Shown here: positions 45,245-53,076 of the stretch, piece by piece
How the letters are laid out: each line of letters opens with the position of its first letter
Position numbering within the stretch: position 1 is the stretch's first letter
Origin: an uncultured Pseudomonadota bacterium
GTDB lineage: Bacteria; Pseudomonadota; Gammaproteobacteria; CAJXQU01
Direction: 5' to 3'
Length of the DNA stretch: 56,117 nucleotides
Assembly (NCBI GenBank): GCA_913058255.1
Contig: CAJXQU010000014.1
Span: forward strand, 1 to 56,117
Made by a program: the position numbers and the translations under genes
Notes under the pieces: model-generated
The model's input: only the letters and a program-made list of their open reading frames with translations
Told to the model about the DNA's origin: nothing
Databases searched by the model: none

Positions 45245-46164
45245 TAAACTTGCCTAATTCGTGGGTCGAGCCAACCATAGGCAAGATCCGTTAGAGTATT
45301 TACTAGGACATAAATTAAACTGATGACGAGGACACAAGCTTGGACGACAGGGTAATCTCTTTGCTGGATCGCCTCTATGGTGAGTTGGCCAATTCCAGGC
45401 CATGAAAATATGGTCTCCGTGATCACTGCACCACCAAGTAAAGCGCCAAGTTGTAATCCTAAAACGGTGATGATCGGCAAAGTAGCATTCCCTAAAGCGT
45501 GTACCATAATTACACGCCATTCAGACATACCTTTTGCTCTGGCTGTGCGGATAAAGTCTTGGTTGAGAATGTCTAAAATCGCTGATCGCACCATACGCGA
45601 CAAGATAGCGGCGAGTGCGGTGCCTAGGGTTAAAGCGGGTAAGATGATAGAACTAAGATGGTCACTGCCACTGACGGGAAACCAACCTAACCATAAAGAA
45701 AAAATTAGGATAAGGATTGGTCCCATCCAAAAGTTGGGTATCGATGTGCCGAGCATCGCAAAGCCCATCGCTCCACGGTCGATCAAGGTGTCTTTTTTGA
45801 CAGCAGACAACATTCCCAGAGGAAGAGCAATTAGAACCGCGATTAAAAGAGCTGCGAGGGCAAGAGCAAAAGTTGCCGGTAATTTTTCGGCTAAAATTTC
45901 TGAAATACTTCTTTTAGAATGTAGTGATGTTCCCAAATCAAACTGACTGAGCGCTGATATGTAAGTGTAAAACTGGCTTAAGATTGGCTGATCTAAACCG
46001 AGTTCGTGCCGCAAAGCTTCTCTATCGGCCGGTTGGGCAGATTCACCGAGCATAACCTCAACAGGATCTCCAGGGACCATATGTAGCAAAAAGAATACAA
46101 TACAGACAACGCCGGCCATCACCAGTAGCGCACTACCAATACGAGTGAGTAGGAATCGCAGCAT
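45244..46164 (-). CDS. Dipeptide-type ABC transporter permease (DppB/OppB-like)
   Basis: The protein has 306 residues from ATG 46164 and begins MLRFLLTRIGSALLVMAGV, the normal N-terminus of this family. HMVPGDPVEVMLGESA, the long periplasmic segment, and the EAA region VHALGNATLPIITVLG followed by ETIFSWPGIGQL identify the DppB/OppB group. The open frame extends to GTG 46209, but that would add a charged 15-residue leader without a ribosome binding site. The partner permease follows by one-base overlap. ATPases and a binding protein must be encoded elsewhere or upstream genes have been lost. Confidence 0.93.
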   Translation of the reverse strand: MLRFLLTRIGSALLVMAGVVCIVFFLLHMVPGDPVEVMLGESAQPADREALRHELGLDQPILSQFYTYISALSQFDLGTSLHSKRSISEILAEKLPATFALALAALLIAVLIALPLGMLSAVKKDTLIDRGAMGFAMLGTSIPNFWMGPILILIFSLWLGWFPVSGSDHLSSIILPALTLGTALAAILSRMVRSAILDILNQDFIRTARAKGMSEWRVIMVHALGNATLPIITVLGLQLGALLGGAVITETIFSWPGIGQLTIEAIQQRDYPVVQACVLVISLIYVLVNTLTDLAYGWLDPRIRQV

Positions 46165-46283
46165 TATTTTGGGAGAAGGTATTCTTCTATCATGCTGCCT
46201 GAAAACCACGGTTTTTGGTTAGTATTGTCATTTCAATGTATTATACGACCCAAAAATTGTCTCCGAAACTGAAAAGGGAACAT

Positions 46284-46826
46284 ATGACTCAATTCAAATT
46301 TAAATCTGATGACAGAGATGAAATCAGATCGGAAAGAAAAAATACTATGAACCAAGAAACTACATCTTCAGCAGCAACAGATTTTATGTCATTTTTCGTA
46401 CGATTGATGGGCGTGTTCATGCTGATTGCGGGGTTATGGTTAGGCGTAAAGTTAATTGTTGAAGTTTGGGCTTTGTACAAAGCACCACAGAGTATTGAAC
46501 GACTTGCAGATTCTATTGAAAAAGGTTCACATTTAGATAAGGCTTTAGGTTCGTTTTCCTCGAAGCGGCCGCGACAAGCGAAGGAGAAAGAAGGGCTGAT
46601 CGATGAGCCAATAGTAGCTGCAGGAAGCAAAGTTAATGATGAGTCGCTACGAATAACGTATTTCATTGCCTGGATAATTGCTATCTTTTTGCTGATGTTA
46701 ATCGGCCGTTTAGCAATGCTTGCGATAAAAACTGGGGGCGAACTTGCGCTTTATGATTTGCAGGTCAAACGTTTTGCTCGGTTGTTGATGGAAGAAGTTA
46801 GAGATCCTGACAAAAAGCATAAGTGA
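46284..46826 (+). CDS. Membrane protein of unknown function (180 aa)
   Basis: I do not recognise this protein. From ATG 46284 (ribosome binding site AAGGGAA) it has 180 residues: a polar N-terminus, a hydrophobic segment near 36-62 (FVRLMGVFMLIAGLWLGVKL), a charged middle (SSKRPRQAKEKEG), and a second hydrophobic segment near 125-150 (ITYFIAWIIAIFLLMLIG). ATG 46347 (MNQETTSSAA) is another possible start. It is divergent from the DppB-like gene, with overlapping upstream regions, and probably sits in the inner membrane. Confidence 0.7.
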   Translation: MTQFKFKSDDRDEIRSERKNTMNQETTSSAATDFMSFFVRLMGVFMLIAGLWLGVKLIVEVWALYKAPQSIERLADSIEKGSHLDKALGSFSSKRPRQAKEKEGLIDEPIVAAGSKVNDESLRITYFIAWIIAIFLLMLIGRLAMLAIKTGGELALYDLQVKRFARLLMEEVRDPDKKHK

Positions 46827-46851
46827 AAATGTAAATGGAAATCTCAAAATT

Positions 46852-46911
46852 AGAACCTCTGAAGAGCTCTTTCTTGAACTAGCCAGAGGTTCTAAATCTC
46901 ATTGTTTTTTT
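46852..46911 (+). terminator. Possible terminator after the 180-aa membrane protein gene
   Basis: AGAACCTCTG (46852-46861) pairs perfectly with CAGAGGTTCT (46884-46893) over a 22-base loop. A T-run (TTTTTTT) comes about ten bases later, further than usual, so termination strength is uncertain. Confidence 0.5.
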
Positions 46912-47409
46912 GATTTCCTGTAAAAATTTTTAACAAAAAAACAACCACATAAAGTCATAAAGGCAATCTTTAAACTCTTCAAAATCAGGCTCGCTGTGGT
47001 CTAAATAATAAATGATGGGTCTTTTTGTTTTATCCCCTTCATGCTCGGTTTCGTGATTACCAATGCATTGTTAATAGATGTTCTGATTTTTTTAAAATAA
47101 TGGCTATTAAATGAGTATTATTTTGTTCAGCAAGACTTATTGAGGAGCAAGTCTGTGCTTACCTCTAATGATCATGCGGATATGTTCTGGAAGGTTTCAG
47201 CAGTGAGGTAACCGAACGGATCTTCTGCATCAATTCAGACGACGAAGGCAAAATAATCCAGAAAGAAAATCAGAAAGATTTCGTCAGAACCTGAAAGTGA
47301 AACTATCATAGCTGTTCTTAAACAAAGGTATTAAATATATTTAATTTTTAGCGATGATCTCTCTGGTTTATTTAGAGAGATACACAGAACATAAATAACT
47401 ATTAACGAG
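46912..47409. other. Gene-free stretch between convergent genes
   Basis: About 500 bases with no supported gene. On the plus strand 47177-47299 reads a 40-codon open stretch (SSEVTERIFCINSDDEGKII) without a start signal, which may be a fragment of lost coding sequence. ATCTCTCT/AGAGAGAT (47357-47381) forms a small hairpin 29 bases beyond the end of the tyrosine-kinase gene, without a T-run. Confidence 0.45.
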
Positions 47410-49887
47410 TTAACTTTCTATATAGTACTGCTTAAGTTTGCCCATATAGACACCTGAATCGGCAAAAGAATATTGAGCATGTTTCTTAGCATCAACCATG
47501 CTCAATACGGTGCTGGTTTTTGTTGAACCAGAGTCAGCAAGCTGTTTTAAGGCATATTGGACGACAGACTTTCGAGTGTCTGCCCACTTCACGATAAAGG
47601 CCGTAAGATCAACTTTTGTTGAGAGAATGCGAGCATCAGGGACAGCTAAAACAGGAGGTGAGTCTATAATAATTAAATCAAAGACTTCACTTAGATCGGA
47701 AAGTAAATCATCCATTTTCTGTGATGGTAATAAGTCAGTCGGACTTTTCTTTGCGATACCTGCTGTGATGAGATAAACCCCTGTTTCTTTATGCTGTGTA
47801 ATCACTTGATGAACTGCTGCAGTTCCGGATAAGTACTCTGCTAGACCAGGTTGAGCTCTTACTTTGAAAGATGAATGTATAGAAGGACTACGCATGTCTG
47901 CATCAATCAAAATAGTTTTCAATCCTGCTTGGCGTTTAAGTATGGCTAAGCTTTGAGCTATGGTCGACTTACCTTCGCCGGGATAAGCCGAAGTAAACTG
48001 GATGATTTTATTTGTGTGACTACTATTCTTACCGAAAACCATGTTCGTATAGATTGAACGGATAGATTCACTTAAAGGTGATGCTGGAAATTTTTGCACA
48101 TAATCAATAGGTGTTGAGAGTTTTGATCGGAAAACGCTTAACTTAGGGATTAGACCCAACGAAGGTAAGCCAGTATCTTTTTCAACCTGAATTCCACTAC
48201 GATAGCCACTATCAAACAGTTCTCGAATAAAGACACTGAGTAGTCCGAGTAAGATTGAGCCAAACAATGCTAGAGAAAGAATGGGTAGCGTTTTTGGAAA
48301 GGAAGGTTTCCTTGCGGGTGTTGCGTAAGAAATAACCTTTGCATCCGCTCGTTGTATATCTAGATTAGTTTGTTCGGTGGTTTCTTTGTAGCGAGTTAAA
48401 AAAGTATCTAAGAGTTTCCGTGTTGCCCCTGCTTCACGTTCTAGTGCTCTTAGTTGAACTTCTTGAGTATTGGATCCCGCTAATTTATGTTCTAAAGCAG
48501 CGAGTTGGTTTTTTAATTGCTGCTCGCGAATTTGCGAAATTTTTGTTTCATTTTTAAGACCGAGAATGACCTTCTTCATTTCTGTCGAGATTTTTTTCTG
48601 CAGGTTCTTTTTCTCAGCCTGGATGTTCAAAACCTTAGGGTGTTTTCCACCATATGAAGTTGATAGTTCGGCAAGCTGACTTTGAAGTGCTATCTCTTGT
48701 TCTCTTAGTTTTCGGATCAATTCTGAATTAAGAACTTCAGCTGCGGAACCAAGGTTTTTCTTGGTCAGATCTTTAACTTGGTTCAAACGAGCCTCTTTTT
48801 CAGCACGATTGGTGCTGGCAAGGACAAGTTGAGTGTTAAGTTCTGATAGTTGCTGATTGTTAAGTGTGATTCCTTTTGTGGTTAATAATAGTCCTTTTGA
48901 CTTACGATATTCTTCGACATCAGTTTCAGCATCTTTAACTTTTTGTCTGAGAGAGTCCACACGTTGGTTTAGCCAAGTATTTGTTTTGTTAGTGACTGAG
49001 AATTTTCTTTCGATTTGATCATTTAGATAAATATCTAATATTGCATTTGCAATTTTTGCCGATAAGTTTGGATTTTCTGATGTGAATTTTAGTTCAATCA
49101 GACGAGACTCTCCAATCAATGCCAACTTCTGTTTTTTCAAAAATATTTCTATTACGGGAACATTATGGTGCGGTATAGAACTATCTATTTCTCGTTGTAC
49201 TGCTTTTTGAGTTTTAGATTTCAACTTTTCTAAAAAATTAGAAATTTTCCCTTTTTCTTTTAGCGCAGGATTAAACTCAGAAAGTTGATCAAGATCGAGC
49301 TTTTTAATTACTCTTTCAGCAATGCTGTATGAACGAAGTATTTCTAACTCATTCTGCATTGTACCGGTATCAACCTGTATGGAAGGCGTTAGCTTATTTA
49401 CCGTTAATTGTGCATCATGATTGCCGATCATGATTAATGCTTTGGAAGTGTAGCTTGGTGTCACACTCTTAATGAATACAAACACGAGGAGCATAGACAT
49501 TAGCATCGTGATGACCATTAACCACTTCCGGCGCCATAGTTTTGCTAATATTTCTCGAGGATCGATAGTTGATTCAGATGAATGGTGGTGATTACCATTT
49601 GTTGATTGAGGGCTTATCGATGACAAGGCAAGAGGTGTGCTTCCTGAAGTCTGATGGATTGTTTGTTCAAAGGCTAGCTGATGAGAAAATTCCTTCCACC
49701 ATTTTGAAAGCTGAGCAGAATGAAGTTTCTCTTGTTGAAGCAATGCATTGAACTCATTTATGTTCTTGCAACGAGCGCCCATCTCAAGAATTTTTAATTT
49801 ATATGCTTGAGTGTAATCCCTGTTCACTTTTCGAATTGAACGGGGAATTATTTTACCTTTGTCGTATGAGTTCATATTTTTTATCAT
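47410..49887 (-). CDS. Polysaccharide chain-length regulator/tyrosine kinase with N-terminal transposase-like HTH
   Basis: This 825-residue protein is a Wzc/ExoP-type co-polymerase with BY-kinase. Residues 108-142 hold the Wzz entry and first membrane helix (LWRRKWLMVITMLMSMLLVF); coiled coils fill about 310-520; a second helix is near 560. The kinase has Walker A YPGEGKST (K640), Walker A' ILIDADMRSP and Walker B LIIIDSPPVLAVPDA, and a C-terminal tyrosine cluster (Y806, Y814, Y821, Y822). Unusually, residues 25-67 (YTQAYKLKILEMGARCKNIN ... ALLQQEKLHSAQLSKWWKEF) resemble the helix-turn-helix of IS3-type transposase OrfA proteins. A low-complexity linker (78-107) joins it to Wzz. It controls polymer length and export of the polysaccharide made by the cluster. 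ATG 49875 is another possible start. Confidence 0.92.
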   Translation of the reverse strand: MIKNMNSYDKGKIIPRSIRKVNRDYTQAYKLKILEMGARCKNINEFNALLQQEKLHSAQLSKWWKEFSHQLAFEQTIHQTSGSTPLALSSISPQSTNGNHHHSSESTIDPREILAKLWRRKWLMVITMLMSMLLVFVFIKSVTPSYTSKALIMIGNHDAQLTVNKLTPSIQVDTGTMQNELEILRSYSIAERVIKKLDLDQLSEFNPALKEKGKISNFLEKLKSKTQKAVQREIDSSIPHHNVPVIEIFLKKQKLALIGESRLIELKFTSENPNLSAKIANAILDIYLNDQIERKFSVTNKTNTWLNQRVDSLRQKVKDAETDVEEYRKSKGLLLTTKGITLNNQQLSELNTQLVLASTNRAEKEARLNQVKDLTKKNLGSAAEVLNSELIRKLREQEIALQSQLAELSTSYGGKHPKVLNIQAEKKNLQKKISTEMKKVILGLKNETKISQIREQQLKNQLAALEHKLAGSNTQEVQLRALEREAGATRKLLDTFLTRYKETTEQTNLDIQRADAKVISYATPARKPSFPKTLPILSLALFGSILLGLLSVFIRELFDSGYRSGIQVEKDTGLPSLGLIPKLSVFRSKLSTPIDYVQKFPASPLSESIRSIYTNMVFGKNSSHTNKIIQFTSAYPGEGKSTIAQSLAILKRQAGLKTILIDADMRSPSIHSSFKVRAQPGLAEYLSGTAAVHQVITQHKETGVYLITAGIAKKSPTDLLPSQKMDDLLSDLSEVFDLIIIDSPPVLAVPDARILSTKVDLTAFIVKWADTRKSVVQYALKQLADSGSTKTSTVLSMVDAKKHAQYSFADSGVYMGKLKQYYIES

Positions 49888-49901
49888 TCTGGAAAGTTAG
49901 A

Positions 49902-50459
49902 TCAAAATAACCAATATTTTTCAGGTATTTCGATTACGTCACCAGGCAGAATTTCGGTGTCCTGTTGAGCAATTTGTTTGTCTTCTCGCAAATGTTGGGC
50001 GTGAGTAATTAACGCTTTACTATTTTTTGCTCGATAGGTATATCCGCCAGCGAGAGCAACAGCCGTAAGGACTGTCATGCCGCTAACATAAGAGTACTGA
50101 CCGGGGTTTTTTACTTCGCCGATGATGTAGAACGGGCGATAATTGAGAACCTCGATACTGACTTTAGGATCGATGAGATAGTCAGGCGATAGCCTTGACG
50201 TGATCGCCGCTGCTAGATCGGCCACGGTCAATTCAGACGCTTGAATTTCTTTTATCAAGGGCAGAGAAATTCGCCCGCTACCATCAAGTTGGAATTCTCC
50301 AGACAGATCACTATGACCAAAGACTATAACCTTGATCTTATCGCCAGCACCTAATTGATACTGAGCGGCTTTACTTGTGGATTCTGTTGCTGTGACATGT
50401 AGCGAAGAGACACTAATGACTAACAATAAAACAAGACGATGAAACATCCTTTTTTTCAC
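49902..50459 (-). CDS. Polysaccharide export protein, Wza/GumB type
   Basis: The 185-residue protein has a signal peptide (1-25, ending VTAT) and then a Poly_export domain (YQLGAGDKIKVIVFGHSDLSG, residues 34-110) followed by one SLBB domain (RPFYIIGEVKNPGQYSYVSG, about 113-170). It is short compared with E. coli Wza (379) and is close to GumB-type proteins. No lipobox cysteine follows the signal peptide, so membrane attachment is not by a lipid. It is 14 bases before the tyrosine-kinase gene and is likely to form the periplasmic/outer-membrane conduit with it and the beta-barrel protein. Confidence 0.92.
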   Translation of the reverse strand: MKKRMFHRLVLLLVISVSSLHVTATESTSKAAQYQLGAGDKIKVIVFGHSDLSGEFQLDGSGRISLPLIKEIQASELTVADLAAAITSRLSPDYLIDPKVSIEVLNYRPFYIIGEVKNPGQYSYVSGMTVLTAVALAGGYTYRAKNSKALITHAQHLREDKQIAQQDTEILPGDVIEIPEKYWLF

Positions 50460-50495
50460 TTTATATACTCCGGTTGTCCGTAACCTAGAGCCGAA

Positions 50496-51743
50496 CTATA
50501 ACTGAATACGACCGCCTAGTGAAAAGATATCTTCGGAGAAATCATTAATAATTGTTACAGAATCTGAGTTCCTTTGCTGATGGTCATAATCTAATAGTAG
50601 GTAGAAATGACGGTTGATCATATATGTGGCACCAACTCCAGTGCTGAAATACTCGTCGCTACGACTGAGTCCTTCAAAATTATCATCTGCAACAGTGAGC
50701 CTTACTTGTAACAATAAGTTACGAAGTAATTCGTGATCAACGATGAGGTTAGCTTCCGTTGAGAAAATACCTGAAGCTGAATCCAGTGTCGTTTCTTTTA
50801 TGGCGCGCGAGATGGAGCCTGTCACGGTTGTCATTTGTGAAGGTAACCAAGTCAGCGATGCTCCGCCTGTTAAGCCATCAACATCATTGAGTGCTGCATC
50901 ATCATAATTTTGAGCTTCATATCCGACAAATACGTTGCCATATAATACGCCAGATAAATCGAGGTCCGTTCCTACGGAAAAACTATAGCCATCTGAGTCA
51001 CGATTAAAACCATTGCCATCTAGGGTGTCATCATAATCAACGTGATTGATCGTGGTTCGAAGATAGGTGGTGTATTCCGGCAGGTAATCATAACCTAGCT
51101 TTAATGAGGCTTCTCGTCGGTCTCGATCGCGGTCATCGTTATCGATGATAGTCCCTGTAGTCGAGCGTGCATCATCAAAATCCAATGCTTGATACTCACC
51201 ACCAACGACGACAGAAATACGGTTGAACTGATGTTCATAGTTTGCGTATAGTGAATTTACATCTAGCTCTGTCGGGGCAGCACCTAAGACATCATCTGGT
51301 GAAAACCGTTGTTCATGTTCGTGCGAGTATTGATAACCACCAGAGAGGTTTTGAGCATGGCTCATTTCGATATTGCCATCAAAGCCAACAGAATAATCTT
51401 CATAGTCTTCACTTTCATTATCGGTATATCGACCGATCGTTGCATCGGAATGAAAGGATAAAAAATGACGACCCCAGAGAGATTCAATATTTAATGATGG
51501 TTTAACTACTGTTATAAAATCAGACTCTTCATTGGTATTGGTGGCGAAAATATTATCGCTATGCTTTTCAGATAAGGTTAGGCTAGGGTATAGACGAAAC
51601 GCTCCTGCTCGTGCTCCTAATGGTGCTACTTCTTCACGAAATCGTGATGTGACTGTTTCGGGTTTATAATTAACATCTTCGGCAATGACTGACGTTGCTG
51701 TTAATGTTAGAAGTGCCAAAGTGAATGTTTTTCGTTTATTCAT
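50496..51743 (-). CDS. Outer-membrane beta-barrel protein (BBP2-like) of EPS cluster
   Basis: The 415-residue protein has a signal peptide (1-21, ending VIAE) and a body of alternating aromatic and polar strands (for example FRLYPSLTLSEKHSDNIFAT, YSVGFDGNIEMSHAQNLSGG), with a C-terminal strand ending in GGRIQL. The NIFAT motif near the N-terminus and the repeated Y/F-x-Y patterns match the putative beta-barrel porin-2 group often encoded beside GumB/Wza and Wzz genes. It is probably the outer-membrane pore or secretin-like partner for the polysaccharide. 36 bases separate it from the export protein gene. Confidence 0.82.
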   Translation of the reverse strand: MNKRKTFTLALLTLTATSVIAEDVNYKPETVTSRFREEVAPLGARAGAFRLYPSLTLSEKHSDNIFATNTNEESDFITVVKPSLNIESLWGRHFLSFHSDATIGRYTDNESEDYEDYSVGFDGNIEMSHAQNLSGGYQYSHEHEQRFSPDDVLGAAPTELDVNSLYANYEHQFNRISVVVGGEYQALDFDDARSTTGTIIDNDDRDRDRREASLKLGYDYLPEYTTYLRTTINHVDYDDTLDGNGFNRDSDGYSFSVGTDLDLSGVLYGNVFVGYEAQNYDDAALNDVDGLTGGASLTWLPSQMTTVTGSISRAIKETTLDSASGIFSTEANLIVDHELLRNLLLQVRLTVADDNFEGLSRSDEYFSTGVGATYMINRHFYLLLDYDHQQRNSDSVTIINDFSEDIFSLGGRIQL

Positions 51744-51813
51744 GTGTCGATAACCTTAATGAAAGTCTTACTTAATTTTATTTACCTTTATAGCGTCCAC
51801 AAGCTGGTTTTCT

Positions 51814-53019
51814 TTACCTCTGAAAAGAAGTTTTTGTTTTGTCATAACCCAACATTACGCCCCACATCATTGCGTAGAGAATATATAAATGCCGCCAATG
51901 TGTGCTGTCGATGAAGAAGCTTTGTAGTTGAGTGCTGACAATGGTTGAAAAGACGACTAAAGCGGTCAGTTGAACTTCTGTTCGACGCATGCAGAAATGA
52001 AAGCCTTTCCAAATAGTAAAAAAAACAAATGCAAGATAAGCTGTACCAGATCCCCAACCGCACTCAGAGAATATGTAAAGGTAAACATTGTGTGGCACGA
52101 TTCCAAATTGGATGTCAGCTAAGCCAGGACCAATACCAAAAGGGTTTTCTAAGATAGCGTTGACGGCTTTCAATTGGGTAGCAAATCGCTCGTTGACATC
52201 ATAGCCTTGCACTACTTGGGCACGTTCTTGAAAGAGCTCGCTGATTGCACTAGTAGAGATTAACCAACCGATCAGAAATGAGCCTACGACAAGCGCCAGT
52301 GCTCCCATTAGGATCAACCGAGAAAGCTCTTTACTTTCTTTCAAGGTCAAAAACCGGATAGAAAGATAAATCATCATGGCGAGGCCAAGATTCAGCCACG
52401 ATCCACGTGAAAAACCTAATAATAAGCCAACCGATAGTGTTCCAAGCATGAATACATTCATCAAAAAGTGGCTATCTTTTCCGCTTTCTAACCTCGACAA
52501 GTAGAGCATGAAAACGGGTACTAAATATGGCCCATAAACATTGGGATCTTTAAAGGTACTTTTGACGCGATCAAATAATAGAAAGTGCTCTGCATAGGGT
52601 ATGAGTCGAGCGTAGGCCAGTGCCCCTATTAGAACTACTATAAAAGTACCGAAAGCGTAACCGCTCCATACTATCGGTAGAAATCGTTGAGGGTTTTCAT
52701 AGATCAGGCAGGTTAGAAACAGCCAGAAAAAGACTAGAAAAAAACGTATGCTGATGGGTTTTATCGAGGCCACAGGATCAACAGACTGTATACCAGCAAT
52801 AATATTAAATACTAAAAAAATCCCCCAAAAGGCAAGTGCGAGTCCGATGCCTTTTGGGATCTTCATCCCTGTCCCAAAAGAGATAAAGATGAGAGCCGCG
52901 CCCAAAAGCTCAAAGGGGGATGGCTCGAACATGACAAAGCCACTAAGGGCGATCAAAAGCCAAACAAACTTAAGGCTTGTCGTGCGATGTGGTAAAATTT
53001 CGTTATCTAATGGGGACAT
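51814..53019 (-). CDS. O-antigen ligase/Wzy-type polymerase family protein
   Basis: The 401-residue inner-membrane protein has about ten to twelve hydrophobic segments and a large periplasmic loop (about 235-310) with NAILENPFGIGPGLADIQFG then VPHNVYLYIFSECGWG. The G-x-G-x-G and PHNxYL elements are typical of the Wzy_C/O-antigen ligase (RfaL/WaaL) superfamily. In this context it is more likely the polymerase of the exopolysaccharide than an LPS ligase, but sequence alone does not separate them. ATG 53019 is preferred to TTG 53028. It is divergent from the glycosidase gene with only 57 bases between. Confidence 0.88.
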   Translation of the reverse strand: MSPLDNEILPHRTTSLKFVWLLIALSGFVMFEPSPFELLGAALIFISFGTGMKIPKGIGLALAFWGIFLVFNIIAGIQSVDPVASIKPISIRFFLVFFWLFLTCLIYENPQRFLPIVWSGYAFGTFIVVLIGALAYARLIPYAEHFLLFDRVKSTFKDPNVYGPYLVPVFMLYLSRLESGKDSHFLMNVFMLGTLSVGLLLGFSRGSWLNLGLAMMIYLSIRFLTLKESKELSRLILMGALALVVGSFLIGWLISTSAISELFQERAQVVQGYDVNERFATQLKAVNAILENPFGIGPGLADIQFGIVPHNVYLYIFSECGWGSGTAYLAFVFFTIWKGFHFCMRRTEVQLTALVVFSTIVSTQLQSFFIDSTHWRHLYILYAMMWGVMLGYDKTKTSFQR

Positions 53020-53076
53020 ACTGCGCAATAAAGTGTTCTAATCTGTTATGTATCGACTGAAAGTAGGGATAGTGAA

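Noticed and set aside
47354-47384. Intrinsic terminator of the tyrosine-kinase gene
   Set aside because: The AGAGAGAT hairpin is real but has no T-run on the minus strand.
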